Source: a virus
Virus record (IMG/VR): IMGVR_UViG_3300044801_000056
Span: 1 to 53,826 of that record
DNA length: 53,826 nucleotides
Strand: one strand, 5' to 3'
Part shown: piece after piece, positions 7,398 through 14,583 of the stretch
Position numbering within the stretch: position 1 is the stretch's first letter
Layout of the letters: each line of letters opens with the position of its first letter
The notes under the pieces: model-generated
The model's database searches: none
Told to the model about the DNA's origin: nothing
Seen by the model: the letters and a program-made list of their open reading frames with translations, nothing else
Position numbers and translations under genes: made by a program

Positions 7398-8032
7398 GTT
7401 GCGCTCCTGAACCTCTGGATCAGGGCTGCCAGTTTAGCATCAACTTCTTCGAGGAAAGCGATGGCCTCTTTTTCCATTTCGACAATGCGAACGCCATCCC
7501 GATGTAGCCGTTTGACGAAGAGTTGCATGTCAGCTGGCATACGTGGATCATAGGATACGAAATCGCACCATTCGCGCCCGGTGCATGCCATCTGCCAGAG
7601 CATTTGCGTGCAATATTTTGCAGGGATTGTTTGGCCTAACAATGTTTCAATGTGCGTAGCGGTATTAGGACATTTAATTTCGACGAGGCCGGAATCCAGA
7701 ACAAGACCATCCGGCGATGCACCGCTCATTGAAATTTTGGGATGATCGACGAATCCTACTTGCGTGACTTCGATATCGATCAAAAATTCGTAGGCGATAC
7801 GCGCATTTGGCTCTTGATCCACACCCCAACGCATGGCCTCATTGGTGAATCCAACCGCGCTCGTGCCGGTTAGGCGTTCGGCCACGAGATCGGCCATGAG
7901 GTTTGCTCGTGATGCGCCCCATCCGCTCTTCGTCTTTGCCAGAGCATCTGCTAATCGCGAAGCTGTCAATTTTCCGCGCCTTGCCGCATGCCATTTCTCA
8001 GATCCCTGGATAATTTCAACGACTTCGGTCAT
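7394..8032 (-). CDS. YqaJ/lambda-exonuclease-type recombination nuclease
   Basis: A 212-residue protein with the order of YqaJ-family phage exonucleases: WHAARRGKLTASRLADAL near the N terminus, a Glu in RWGVDQEPNA, then SGASPDGLV and LVEIKCPN forming the D-(x)n-E-x-K metal-binding core, and a Gln in the later TQMLWQM helix. The enzyme digests one strand of duplex ends to give single-stranded DNA for annealing. Its partner is the ERF protein two genes upstream, a classical two-component phage recombination system. Confidence 0.9.
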   Translation of the reverse strand: MTEVVEIIQGSEKWHAARRGKLTASRLADALAKTKSGWGASRANLMADLVAERLTGTSAVGFTNEAMRWGVDQEPNARIAYEFLIDIEVTQVGFVDHPKISMSGASPDGLVLDSGLVEIKCPNTATHIETLLGQTIPAKYCTQMLWQMACTGREWCDFVSYDPRMPADMQLFVKRLHRDGVRIVEMEKEAIAFLEEVDAKLAALIQRFRSAT

Positions 8033-8041
8033 AATAAACCC

Positions 8042-8437
8042 CTAATACGAGATGCAAACATTAGGAACCAATTTCTGAGCGATGAGAGTGACGACGACCT
8101 TGGCGATGTCTTCCGACACGCCGCCTTGGACAAGCGCCGCAACGGCGCCCCGGTTGATCGCCGCGCAATGTTTCTTGTTTGCCTCACGATCCTCCTGCTC
8201 TTTCATCTTGCGCGCGGCATCTTGCTCGGCCTCGCGCTGCGCCTGGGCGATAGCCTCAGTGGCCTTGCGCTCTGCGGCGGCAGCTTGTTCCCTCAGAACC
8301 TTGATTGCGTGGGGATCGTGAACGTTCGCGGGATCTGCTTCGAGAATGAGCGGAATCCCATTTTCAGCGGCTCTTAGATTGTCGATGCATGCTTGCGGCC
8401 GGAAGCTTGATCCGGCGAGGTTGGTGATGATCTTCAC
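8042..8437 (-). CDS. HIRAN-like N terminus joined to a coiled-coil phage protein
   Basis: A 131-residue protein. Residues 1-48 resemble part of a HIRAN domain (SFRP, GIPLILEADPANVHDPHAIKV), which binds 3' DNA ends in repair helicases. A charged Ala/Glu helix follows, then a C-terminal segment (INRGAVAALVQGGVSEDIAK) of a type seen in ERF-associated phage proteins. ATGA overlap with the ERF gene points to co-translation and a shared recombination function. Confidence 0.6.
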   Translation of the reverse strand: MKIITNLAGSSFRPQACIDNLRAAENGIPLILEADPANVHDPHAIKVLREQAAAAERKATEAIAQAQREAEQDAARKMKEQEDREANKKHCAAINRGAVAALVQGGVSEDIAKVVVTLIAQKLVPNVCISY

Positions 8438-9225
8438 AGGATGTCATCCTTCTTTGTCGCCTTGGCGGCTTCCTTTTGTGCTTTGGCTTCGAGTTTTTGG
8501 GTCAGCATCTCGTATTTATCGGCCCGGATTGTTTCGAGCGATTCCGCACCCGCCAGATCGAGAAAGATTTTCAGGTTCGACTTGGTGAGTTCGATCTTAT
8601 CGCGGATGGTCTGAACCTGCTCCGTTTCGATGAAGCGAGAGCCGCCAGCCGCATTGCCGTCATCGTCATCATCGAATTTGTTTGTGGTCACGGCGATATT
8701 GAAGATCATCGGGAGAAGTGTTGCCTTACCATAGGTTACGGCACTTTTCATCGCGTGAGTCTTGGTCATCACGTCTCCTCCCTTGGCCCCTTTGCCGTCA
8801 CAGGGCATATCGACGTGGTGGTGTTTAGTGTATCCAGAATTCGAAACCTCGGCGATGATCCTGATCTGATCTTCCTTACCGCAATCCGCCGTGTCGTAGG
8901 TGACAGAAAAGCCGTGCCTGGAATAAATCGGCCGAATCGCATGATCGAGAGCCGCATAGGATGCGTATTTGCTTCGCGTCTGCGAGTTGTCCTTATCGAC
9001 GAGCACGGCTTTCATTTCGGCTTGTGCTTGGGACATGGCGCGCATGAATTCCGCCTTGGCCCGATCATTTTGCATTTCCTTCTGCATCGCCATCAGCTCT
9101 TTGAGCCGGTCGAGCGATATTGTCGGATCGGTCGCGAAACGTTCGAACATCGACAGCATCACCAGGTCTTGGCTCATGGCTGGCACTGGAACCTGCATTT
9201 TCTCGACTTTTGCGATATCGTTCAT
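8434..9225 (-). CDS. erf: ERF-family single-strand annealing protein
   Basis: A 263-residue protein with the ERF core: YASYAALDHAIRPIYSRHGFSVTYDT, then a beta hairpin carrying GYTKHHHVDMPCDGKG, then the signature AMKSAVTYGKATLLPMIF. ERF proteins form rings that anneal complementary single strands during phage recombination and circularisation. Pairing with the YqaJ-type nuclease in the same operon supports the call. AAGGAA precedes ATG. The C-terminal tail is Lys/Ala-rich and probably disordered. Confidence 0.92.
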   Translation of the reverse strand: MNDIAKVEKMQVPVPAMSQDLVMLSMFERFATDPTISLDRLKELMAMQKEMQNDRAKAEFMRAMSQAQAEMKAVLVDKDNSQTRSKYASYAALDHAIRPIYSRHGFSVTYDTADCGKEDQIRIIAEVSNSGYTKHHHVDMPCDGKGAKGGDVMTKTHAMKSAVTYGKATLLPMIFNIAVTTNKFDDDDDGNAAGGSRFIETEQVQTIRDKIELTKSNLKIFLDLAGAESLETIRADKYEMLTQKLEAKAQKEAAKATKKDDIL

Positions 9226-9320
9226 GGTGTTTCCTTTGCTCCGCTTAAAACTTCACATTTTGCCAATTCACGGTGTGCTCCTATAGCCGTCTTCGGGACC
9301 GTGGATTGTGACATTTTCCA

Positions 9321-9497
9321 TCACTTTCCCCTCGATAGTTCGATCTTTGCCCAAGACGGGACGGCATGGTGATGCGACGGATCAGGCGGACAAACCACGC
9401 AATACGCCAAAAACCAAACGATTCCGACAAGCGTGAACATTCCGGCATCGACGATCCAGTCTTTCCAACGGGGAAGGCGATTCGTATCGGTTTTCAT
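9321..9497 (-). CDS. Small membrane protein
   Basis: A 58-residue frame starting at ATG 9497, with one strong transmembrane segment (about residues 14-36, containing FTLVGIVWFLAYCVV) flanked by a positively charged N terminus. Its start overlaps the end of the gene upstream and it lies between that gene and erf. A 17-residue frame begins at its stop. Function unknown. Confidence 0.5.
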   Translation of the reverse strand: MKTDTNRLPRWKDWIVDAGMFTLVGIVWFLAYCVVCPPDPSHHHAVPSWAKIELSRGK

Positions 9498-9820
9498 AGC
9501 TGCGTTCTCCCGCCGCGTGGAATGCCGTATTTCTCGGCGCGATAAGCGATGATGCGGTCTTGCTTTGCGATGGCTATCACGTCATCGCGATAGTCCGCGA
9601 TCTGCGCCGGGTCGATGCCGTGATCCCACAACATCGCGTTGATTTCATCATCGGTGCTTCGATCCCATGCCTCTTGCGCAAGAACATGCGCGGCGAGCGC
9701 GGCGGTCGGATTTTCATCGGCGAGCGAAAGCCGGTTGATGTGCCCGCGCGCGTCGATAAATCGAGAGCCGTAGTCGTGGACGGGCAAGGCGTCTTGTGGG
9801 GTGATGACGAGCGCGGTCAT
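9494..9820 (-). CDS. Hypothetical protein
   Basis: A 108-residue protein. ATG 9820 is chosen because AAGGAG lies ten bases upstream; an ATG at 9925 gives an Arg-rich extension typical of non-coding sequence. The body is helical and acidic, with DYRDDVIAIAKQDRIIAY near the C terminus. Last codons overlap the small membrane protein gene. No family recognised. Confidence 0.6.
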   Translation of the reverse strand: MTALVITPQDALPVHDYGSRFIDARGHINRLSLADENPTAALAAHVLAQEAWDRSTDDEINAMLWDHGIDPAQIADYRDDVIAIAKQDRIIAYRAEKYGIPRGGRTQL

Positions 9821-9882
9821 GGTTAGAAATCTCCTTGAAGGCGGTGATCTGTTTCTTCTTCCACGATCCGCTCGTAAACATT

Positions 9883-10131
9883 CTACGATTCCGAAAGGTG
9901 TTCCTCGATCAGAGCTTCGAGCCATCCTGGAATTTCAAGGAAAACCGGCTCTTTGCCGGGAATATCCTCGCATATGGATTTCAGCGTGATCTCGAATTCC
10001 ATCGGGGAGCCTGGATCGCCGCCGCACGCATAGGATGGCCCCGTAGGGCCATAGGCTTCCGCCGTGATTTTGTACTCGATCTCCGCGACGAAATTGGTTT
10101 CGGCGATGGTGAAGAAAGCTTTCATGATCAT
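9883..10131 (-). CDS. Hypothetical protein
   Basis: An 82-residue protein that starts in an ATGA overlap with the gene upstream. It begins with a beta-rich stretch (FFTIAETNFVAEIEYKIT) and ends in an amphipathic helix. A CG pair near residue 35 in SYACGGDPGSP is Gly/Pro-rich, suggestive of a loop. No function assigned. Confidence 0.6.
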   Translation of the reverse strand: MIMKAFFTIAETNFVAEIEYKITAEAYGPTGPSYACGGDPGSPMEFEITLKSICEDIPGKEPVFLEIPGWLEALIEEHLSES

Positions 10132-10427
10132 TCATCCTCTGCTTGTGGCTTGCCATTTAAACCGCCCTTTTTGATCCACGCCTCAAACCTCTCAGCCGAT
10201 CCCCAACAGCCAGCGGGCGCGTCATTGTATAGGAATTGAAGATAGTCTCGAACGCGGCGGTGTCCGTCGCGCTCAACGGCGGCGAACGCTCCGAAAAGAT
10301 CATTCGATAAAATCGCCGTCAGAAAATCGCCGGGTTCGATCCCGTGTTCGATATAACGGAGCAAGCCGGGTCGCATGTAAGCCGGAATGCGAATCATCAT
10401 TGGTTCAAAAATGCTGCCCATGATCAA
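10128..10427 (-). CDS. Conserved small alphaproteobacterial phage protein
   Basis: A 99-residue protein whose central part, RIPAYMRPGLLRYIEHG, EPGDFLTAILSNDL and then YLQFLYNDAPAGCWGS, follows a pattern I know from small proteins of alphaproteobacterial phages and prophages. The repeated occurrence implies a conserved early role, but it has no assigned function. ATGA overlaps at both ends place it firmly in the leftward operon. Confidence 0.7.
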   Translation of the reverse strand: MIMGSIFEPMMIRIPAYMRPGLLRYIEHGIEPGDFLTAILSNDLFGAFAAVERDGHRRVRDYLQFLYNDAPAGCWGSAERFEAWIKKGGLNGKPQAEDE

Positions 10428-10624
10428 TCTTCCTTTGGCTGAGGGATCGGTGTAACCTGCATTCGCAGAGCCTCAACGAATGCCGTGCTGGGAACGTCGA
10501 GGCCGAAATATCCACGGTCGAGCCCATAGAGAAACGCCTTCACGGTGATCGCAAGTTCGGTTAGACGTTTCTCGGCTGGAACGTCTTCGCGCTCAGCTAG
10601 GGGAATGAAGTTTTTGTTGGTCAT
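10424..10624 (-). CDS. Small hypothetical protein
   Basis: A 66-residue protein coupled on both sides by four-base ATGA overlaps. It has a helical middle (LTELAITVKAFLYGL) and a Pro-rich end. Nothing identifies its function. Confidence 0.6.
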   Translation of the reverse strand: MTNKNFIPLAEREDVPAEKRLTELAITVKAFLYGLDRGYFGLDVPSTAFVEALRMQVTPIPQPKED

Positions 10625-11607
10625 TGCCTTGCTCCTGTCAAATCGGAGGACGTTGCCGCGCTCGCCGCTTCAAGATCGGCTAGCCGTTTCATATCGGCCA
10701 ATGCTTCGGCATTCGTTTCGTAAAAACGAACCGGGCTAACGGGCAGATAGGGGGAACTCTCACGATAGATAAGTTGTGCGGCAAGACATGTGTTGTGGTA
10801 GCGCTCCAAAGCATATCCGGCCTCGCCAGCCAAATGAACAACCCATCCAGCACGGCGATGGGCCGTGCCGCAGGTATGCCATGCGTTCATTTCAAGAGCT
10901 TGAGGCTTAGATGCAGCTTCCAAAACCTTGGCGTGGATATTCTCGATTTTAGGAATTGGCGGAAGAGTAAGCGGGTCACTTCTATCTTTTTTGCCCGAGC
11001 AATCCGAGCAACGCGAGCAATCCGAGCAATCCGAGCAATCCGAGCAATCCGAGCAATCCGAGCAATCCGAGCAACGCGAGCAATCCGAGCAACGCGAGCA
11101 ATCCCAGCAATCCCAGCAACGCGAGCAATCCGAGCAACGCGAGCAATCCGAGCAACGCAAGCAATCCGAGCAATCCCAGCAATCCCAGCAACGCGAGCAA
11201 TGCGAGCAATCCGAGCAATCCGAGCAACGCAAGCAATCCGAGCAATCCCAGCAATCCCAGCAATCCGAGCAATCCGAGCAATCCGAGCAATCCCAGCAAT
11301 CCCAGCAACGCAAGCAATGCGAGCAATCCGAGCAATCCCAGCAATGCGAGCAATCCGAGCAATCCCAGCAATCCGAGCAATGCGAGCAATCCGAGCAATC
11401 CCAGCAATCCGAGCAATCCGAGCAATCCGAGCAATCCGAGCAACGCAAGCAATGCGAGCAATCCGAGCAATCCCAGCAATCCGAGCAATTTCGACAGTCG
11501 ATCAGCGTTTCGAGGGATGCTCGTGCTTTCGCCTCGCTACCCCAAAACGCGATTGTCGCGCGGTTGCCATTAGAATCGGAAACTTCGGTAATTTCTGCTT
11601 GATCCAT
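10621..11607 (-). CDS. Cys-triplet repeat protein with conserved C-terminal domain
   Basis: A 328-residue protein in three parts. Residues 1-36 are a beta-rich cap (NGNRATIAFWGSEAKARASLE). Residues 38-206 are about 55 tandem copies of Cys-X-Y, where X is Ser, Trp or Leu and Y is Asp, His or Arg. The final 110 residues contain WHTCGTAHRRAGWVVHLAG and a helix ADMKRLADLEAA. I know this cap/Cys-array/tail layout from rhizobial phage and prophage proteins of unknown function. A Cys at every third residue suggests a regular beta-solenoid or metal-binding array. First gene of the leftward operon, with TAGGAG before ATG. Confidence 0.75.
   Translation of the reverse strand: MDQAEITEVSDSNGNRATIAFWGSEAKARASLETLIDCRNCSDCWDCSDCSHCLRCSDCSDCSDCSDCWDCSDCSHCSDCWDCSDCSHCWDCSDCSHCLRCWDCWDCSDCSDCSDCWDCWDCSDCLRCSDCSDCSHCSRCWDCWDCSDCLRCSDCSRCSDCSRCWDCWDCSRCSDCSRCSDCSDCSDCSDCSDCSDCSRCSDCSGKKDRSDPLTLPPIPKIENIHAKVLEAASKPQALEMNAWHTCGTAHRRAGWVVHLAGEAGYALERYHNTCLAAQLIYRESSPYLPVSPVRFYETNAEALADMKRLADLEAASAATSSDLTGARQ
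10995..11489 (-). repeat. Nine-base tandem repeat encoding (Cys-X-Y)n
   Basis: About 55 tandem copies of a nine-base unit (minus strand TGC TCG GAT and variants) lie wholly inside the gene at 10621-11607. The Cys codon is nearly invariant. The second codon varies at its middle base (TCG, TGG, TTG) and the third is GAT, CAT or CGT. All reading frames are open, which creates long spurious frames on both strands. Confidence 0.95.
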
Positions 11608-11801
11608 CTCATCTCTCCTAAAGTGGATAATTAATCCGACGTTCTGCCATTCCGTCTGTGATGATCATCGTCTTGTCCCGTCTTTTCGTTTCCATGGCCC
11701 ACAGAAACCACGTTCTGTAATTTCCGTCAACCCACATTTCGTAAAAAATAATTTGATGGAGAGGATTGACATTTATAACTCCATGTCACTTTATATGAGA
11801 T
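11608..11801. promoter_or_regulatory. Divergent control region between the leftward and rightward early operons
   Basis: This 194-base gap separates the leftward recombination operon from the rightward replication operon, like the immunity/control region of lambdoid phages. The right side holds the promoter at 11766-11795. On the left side a possible minus-strand -35 (TTGACG, complement of 11725-11730) lacks a convincing -10. A 25-codon minus-strand frame (11618-11695) could be a leader peptide of the leftward operon. No repressor gene is found next to it. Confidence 0.5.
11766..11795 (+). promoter_or_regulatory. Early rightward promoter with operator-like inverted repeat
   Basis: A consensus TTGACA (11766-11771) is followed after 18 bases by TTTATA (11790-11795). 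The predicted transcript start is about 11802, the A of the Cro-like start codon, and no ribosome site precedes it, so the mRNA would be leaderless. A perfect inverted repeat TGACA-12 bases-TGTCA (11767-11771, 11784-11788) overlaps the -35 and spacer and could be an operator for the Cro-like product. Confidence 0.6.
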
Positions 11802-12011
11802 ATGAAGAAACCAGTCACGATCAAAGACCTTGAAGATACCGCGATACGATTAGGCGCCAAGCCTAAGACTGTTTGGATGTGGCGCTATCGCGGCGTTCCG
11901 GCCTCATGGCAACTTCGTCTTGTCAAGGAAGGAAAGGTGCCCCCATCTTTCCTCGACCAATTCACCGGTCCCTATCCTATTCGGCAATCGCGTGCCAAGG
12001 GGCGCACATGA
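11802..12011 (+). CDS. Cro-like helix-turn-helix regulator
   Basis: A 69-residue basic protein. LEDTAIRLGAKPKTVWMWRYRGVP reads as a Cro/CI-type helix-turn-helix, with WxWRYRGVP the usual end of the recognition helix followed by a Pro turn. The size and the place at the head of the rightward operon fit a Cro-type repressor acting on the adjacent promoter. It is coupled to the next gene by ATGA. Expression is probably from a leaderless mRNA. Confidence 0.75.
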   Translation: MKKPVTIKDLEDTAIRLGAKPKTVWMWRYRGVPASWQLRLVKEGKVPPSFLDQFTGPYPIRQSRAKGRT

Positions 12012-12196
12012 AATTTCCATCGTTGCCTCATCCCCGCCCAGAGCCGAAAGTGATTTGCGTGTTTTGCGGCGGCGACCGAACTAACCGGTCTTTCCTCGTG
12101 CAGATGACCCCCACAATGTGGATTTGCTATTCTTGTCTTTCCACAGCGAATGATGTGGCACGCGATCATTTCACAATCCCAGGAGCGATTCGATGA
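12008..12196 (+). CDS. Small zinc-finger protein (ClpX-type CxxC...CxxC)
   Basis: A 62-residue protein with two Cys pairs, VICVFCGGDR and MWICYSCLST, separated by about 22 residues, followed by a helix. The spacing and the residues around the pairs resemble the C4 zinc finger at the N terminus of ClpX. It could act as an adaptor, mimic or DNA-binding peptide. Start and stop overlap both neighbours by ATGA. Confidence 0.65.
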   Translation: MKFPSLPHPRPEPKVICVFCGGDRTNRSFLVQMTPTMWICYSCLSTANDVARDHFTIPGAIR

Positions 12197-12288
12197 TCAT
12201 AGCATTCTTCCGGCCCGTCTTCTTTTTCATCGTGTGCTGGCTGCGGGCCGGGCTTTTCTTTTGCGAACTCAAACTAAGCATGAATTAA
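12193..12288 (+). CDS. Very small membrane peptide
   Basis: A 31-residue frame coupled to the zinc-finger gene by ATGA. It is almost entirely hydrophobic and aromatic (IIAFFRPVFFFIVCWL) and would span the membrane once. Small early membrane peptides in phages can interfere with host membrane proteins, but no function can be read from this one. Confidence 0.4.
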   Translation: MIIAFFRPVFFFIVCWLRAGLFFCELKLSMN

Positions 12289-12291
12289 ACC

Positions 12292-12933
12292 ATGGTACCT
12301 GAAATGATTATGACGGCAAAGATCAATCTCCGCGTTCTTCGCTCAGTATCGAAATTCTCCAGCAAGAAAGAGACTCGATATTATCTGAACGGCGTCAAAT
12401 TGGAAATAGAGCCGCGCGCTGTGACTTATATCGCTACGGATGAGTATACGCTCTTTGTCCGTCGCGATCCCAAACCAGATGATGAACCCGATAACGATAT
12501 GACCGGGGAATTCATTATTCCGACGTCTTCTTTCTCGTCATTCAAGCTGAAAAAAAGTGATTTAGGCCATGCTGATATTTTCGGAAATATGGCCGAGATG
12601 CAGATCAAGCATGAAGATATCGGCATCGTATTTCGTCCGATCGACAAAGTATTCCCCAACTGGCGCGCAGTGTTTCCTCGCTTGCCTCTGAGCGGGATTA
12701 TCGGTCAATTCAATGGGAACTACATTTCCCGCTTCACGAAGGCATCGGAAGAATTATCCATGGGTCACCCAACTATCCACCATAACGGCGTCGGTGTATC
12801 GATAATTCGGTTCGGTCAGGAAGATACATTTGGATGCATTATGCCGTTTCGTGTGGAAGATAGATCATCCAAATCGCTCCCCGAGTGGATATATAGCGAT
12901 GATCCTGAATCAGTCGAGAAAGATGCAGAGTGA
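12292..12933 (+). CDS. Short DNA sliding-clamp-like protein (DnaN fold)
   Basis: A 213-residue protein. The order of motifs follows the bacterial beta clamp: a strand before YLNGVKLEI, then TYIATDEYTLFVRR (the ATDxxRLA-like element), and IGIVFRPIDKVFPNWRAVFPR (the FPxxxxVIP-like element). Bacterial DnaN has about 370 residues and three such domains; this protein has room for fewer, as in reduced phage clamps. A role as processivity factor for a polymerase is inferred. It is encoded upstream of the VRR-NUC gene and overlaps it by GTGA. Confidence 0.55.
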   Translation: MVPEMIMTAKINLRVLRSVSKFSSKKETRYYLNGVKLEIEPRAVTYIATDEYTLFVRRDPKPDDEPDNDMTGEFIIPTSSFSSFKLKKSDLGHADIFGNMAEMQIKHEDIGIVFRPIDKVFPNWRAVFPRLPLSGIIGQFNGNYISRFTKASEELSMGHPTIHHNGVGVSIIRFGQEDTFGCIMPFRVEDRSSKSLPEWIYSDDPESVEKDAE

Positions 12934-13298
12934 TCATCCGCCGCAAACACCCTGAGAATGATCTACAGCAAGCCATCTACGATTATCTCCTCGCCGTCCT
13001 TCCGCCGCAAGATTGGCTCGTATATGCGAACCCAAACGCATCACGGCGCACGGCGGGCGAGAGGGCGTCGAATGGCGTGCCAGGATTGACGAAAGGGATT
13101 CCAGATTTATCAATCCTGCAACACGGGGGCAAAATGTTCTACCTCGAAGTTAAGGCCGCGAAAGGTGTCCTTAGCGATCCGCAAGAGACCATCCGTAATC
13201 GGCTAGATCGGATGCTAGTCCCGTTTGCGGTGGTACGGTCGATTGAAGACGTTCGGGTCGCATTAAGACAATGGGGAATCAAAACGAGAGAAATCTGA
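12930..13298 (+). CDS. VRR-NUC domain nuclease
   Basis: A 122-residue protein that is essentially one VRR-NUC domain: an N-terminal helix with EN-LQQAIYDYL, then VYANPNASRR, KGIPDLSIL and FYLEVKAAKG with the later Gln, giving the D-E-x-K metal site. Such single-domain phage proteins are thought to be structure-specific nucleases, possibly acting on branched intermediates. The GTG start overlaps the stop of the clamp-like gene. Confidence 0.88.
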   Translation: MIIRRKHPENDLQQAIYDYLLAVLPPQDWLVYANPNASRRTAGERASNGVPGLTKGIPDLSILQHGGKMFYLEVKAAKGVLSDPQETIRNRLDRMLVPFAVVRSIEDVRVALRQWGIKTREI

Positions 13299-13332
13299 TA
13301 ACCGGATATTCTCAATTCAAACAGGAGCGAAC

Positions 13333-13563
13333 ATGAGCAACGATATCGTATATGAGGATGCGCCTTTTGAAAAAATCAATAAAAGGCCATCGAACTCAGA
13401 GATTATCCGAAATATGCCCGTTGGAAAATCTTTTCTTTTCCTTCATGGCAACCAATACCAATCAAGCTTGGCATCGATGAGCTACCTTCACGGAAGAGAC
13501 AATGGGAAAAAATTCCGGGTGCGCTTGGAAGGCGCGGATGTCCGCGTTTTCCGTATCTCGTGA
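13333..13563 (+). CDS. Small hypothetical protein
   Basis: A 76-residue protein with an AGGAG ribosome site. The region NMPVGKSFLFLHGNQYQSSLASMSY followed by short strands recalls small beta-sheet phage proteins, but no family is recognised. It lies directly upstream of the SciP-like/methyltransferase fusion. Confidence 0.6.
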   Translation: MSNDIVYEDAPFEKINKRPSNSEIIRNMPVGKSFLFLHGNQYQSSLASMSYLHGRDNGKKFRVRLEGADVRVFRIS

Positions 13564-13569
13564 CTCGAT

Positions 13570-14403
13570 TTGCATGGTGAAGACATGATCACTCCATGTG
13601 ACTTCGACTGCATGCGACCGGTAAAGCGTTGGACACCACATCGGAAATATTTCATCGTCCAAGGCGTTCGCGATGGTTCTTTGAACCTTGCTGCCGTCAT
13701 GCGAGTGCATGGCATCAGCTATGAAGAATACGCTATCTGGGCGCGGTCCATCGCTTCGCCGCCTATCGGTATCTCGATCAAGGGTTCGGAAATGACTACG
13801 TTGTTGCCAGGCCTTTTACAAAAGCATTTTTCTTGCGTGCTCGCGGACCCTCCATGGCGCTTCGCGTCAAACAGCGTGGCCAAGCCGGGCCGCAACGCCA
13901 TGCGCCATTACGATTGCATGTCGCTGGACGATATTGCGGCCCTGCCAGTCGCGGAGTGCGTTGCCAACGACGCGGTTCTCTTTATGTGGATTACAGGGCC
14001 GTTCCTCGCGATCGCGGCACATATCCCGATCATGAGAGCCTGGGGTTTTAAACCGAGCGGCATGGGGTTCGTTTGGGTCAAACTTAATCGCCGCGCGCCT
14101 GAGCTTTTCACGGCCCGGCAGGATCTCGCGATGGGCGGTGGCTTCACGACCCGGAAGAATGCGGAATTTTGCTTGATTGGAAAGCGCGGCCGCAGCTTGC
14201 GCCTTGATGCCGGAATCCATGAAATCATCATCGCGCCGCGCCGCGAGCACAGCCGCAAGCCGATCGAAACGCATCACCGGATCGAACGATATTGCGCCGG
14301 TCCACGCCTTGAGCTATTCGCGCGTGAAAGCCGCGACGGTTGGACGACATGGGGCAATCAAGCCGGAAAATTTGACCAGCCAGTTTTGGACGTTGCCGAA
14401 TGA
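13570..14403 (+). CDS. SciP-like (DUF1153) helix-turn-helix fused to an MT-A70 adenine methyltransferase
   Basis: Up to 277 residues. Residues about 15-60 (VKRWTPHRKYFIVQGVRDG, SLNLAAVMRVHGISYEEYAIW) match DUF1153, the helix-turn-helix of SciP, which inhibits CtrA in Caulobacter. Residues about 75-270 form an MT-A70 N6-adenine methyltransferase with the catalytic ADPPW, a following Y in RHYDCMSLDDI, and VLFMWITGP. The frame is continuous. TTG 13570 or ATG 13585 are possible starts; ATG 13792 could also give the methyltransferase alone. Fusing a cell-cycle regulator domain to a DNA methyltransferase is unusual; the methyltransferase may protect phage DNA or change host GcrA/CtrA-controlled promoters. 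Confidence 0.8.
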   Translation: MHGEDMITPCDFDCMRPVKRWTPHRKYFIVQGVRDGSLNLAAVMRVHGISYEEYAIWARSIASPPIGISIKGSEMTTLLPGLLQKHFSCVLADPPWRFASNSVAKPGRNAMRHYDCMSLDDIAALPVAECVANDAVLFMWITGPFLAIAAHIPIMRAWGFKPSGMGFVWVKLNRRAPELFTARQDLAMGGGFTTRKNAEFCLIGKRGRSLRLDAGIHEIIIAPRREHSRKPIETHHRIERYCAGPRLELFARESRDGWTTWGNQAGKFDQPVLDVAE

Positions 14404-14558
14404 AGGAGCTTCCCGCTATCATGATCGCGGCTCTTAAGAGAGCACAGAAACGAGCGCTGGACCGGCGGGACGCTTACGCCGCAAGGCTTCTCGGTGAAGC
14501 GATTGATGATGTGCGAAAAGCCGTCTTGGAATCTTGGAAACGGAAGCGGCGTTATTAG
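14400..14558 (+). CDS. Small basic helical protein
   Basis: A 52-residue protein starting in an ATGA overlap with the methyltransferase. It is a single long helix rich in Arg, Lys, Ala and Leu (LKRAQKRALDRRDAYAARLL). It sits between the methyltransferase and gcrA. It may bind nucleic acid or a partner protein; nothing more specific can be said. Confidence 0.55.
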   Translation: MKELPAIMIAALKRAQKRALDRRDAYAARLLGEAIDDVRKAVLESWKRKRRY

Positions 14559-14583
14559 TACCATAAATCGAGATAGGAAACCG

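Noticed and set aside
8476-9372. A 298-codon plus-strand frame opposite erf
   Set aside because: Complement of the ERF gene; Phe/His/Leu-rich composition of a shadow frame.
10995-11489. CRISPR-like array
   Set aside because: The unit is nine bases with no unique spacers; it is coding tandem repeat.
10774-11634. Long open frames on both strands across the nine-base repeat (RAI, SEQ and LLG repeats)
   Set aside because: They are shadows of the nine-base repeat, which has no stop in any frame. Only the minus-strand Cys frame has conserved ends, a ribosome site and operon overlaps.
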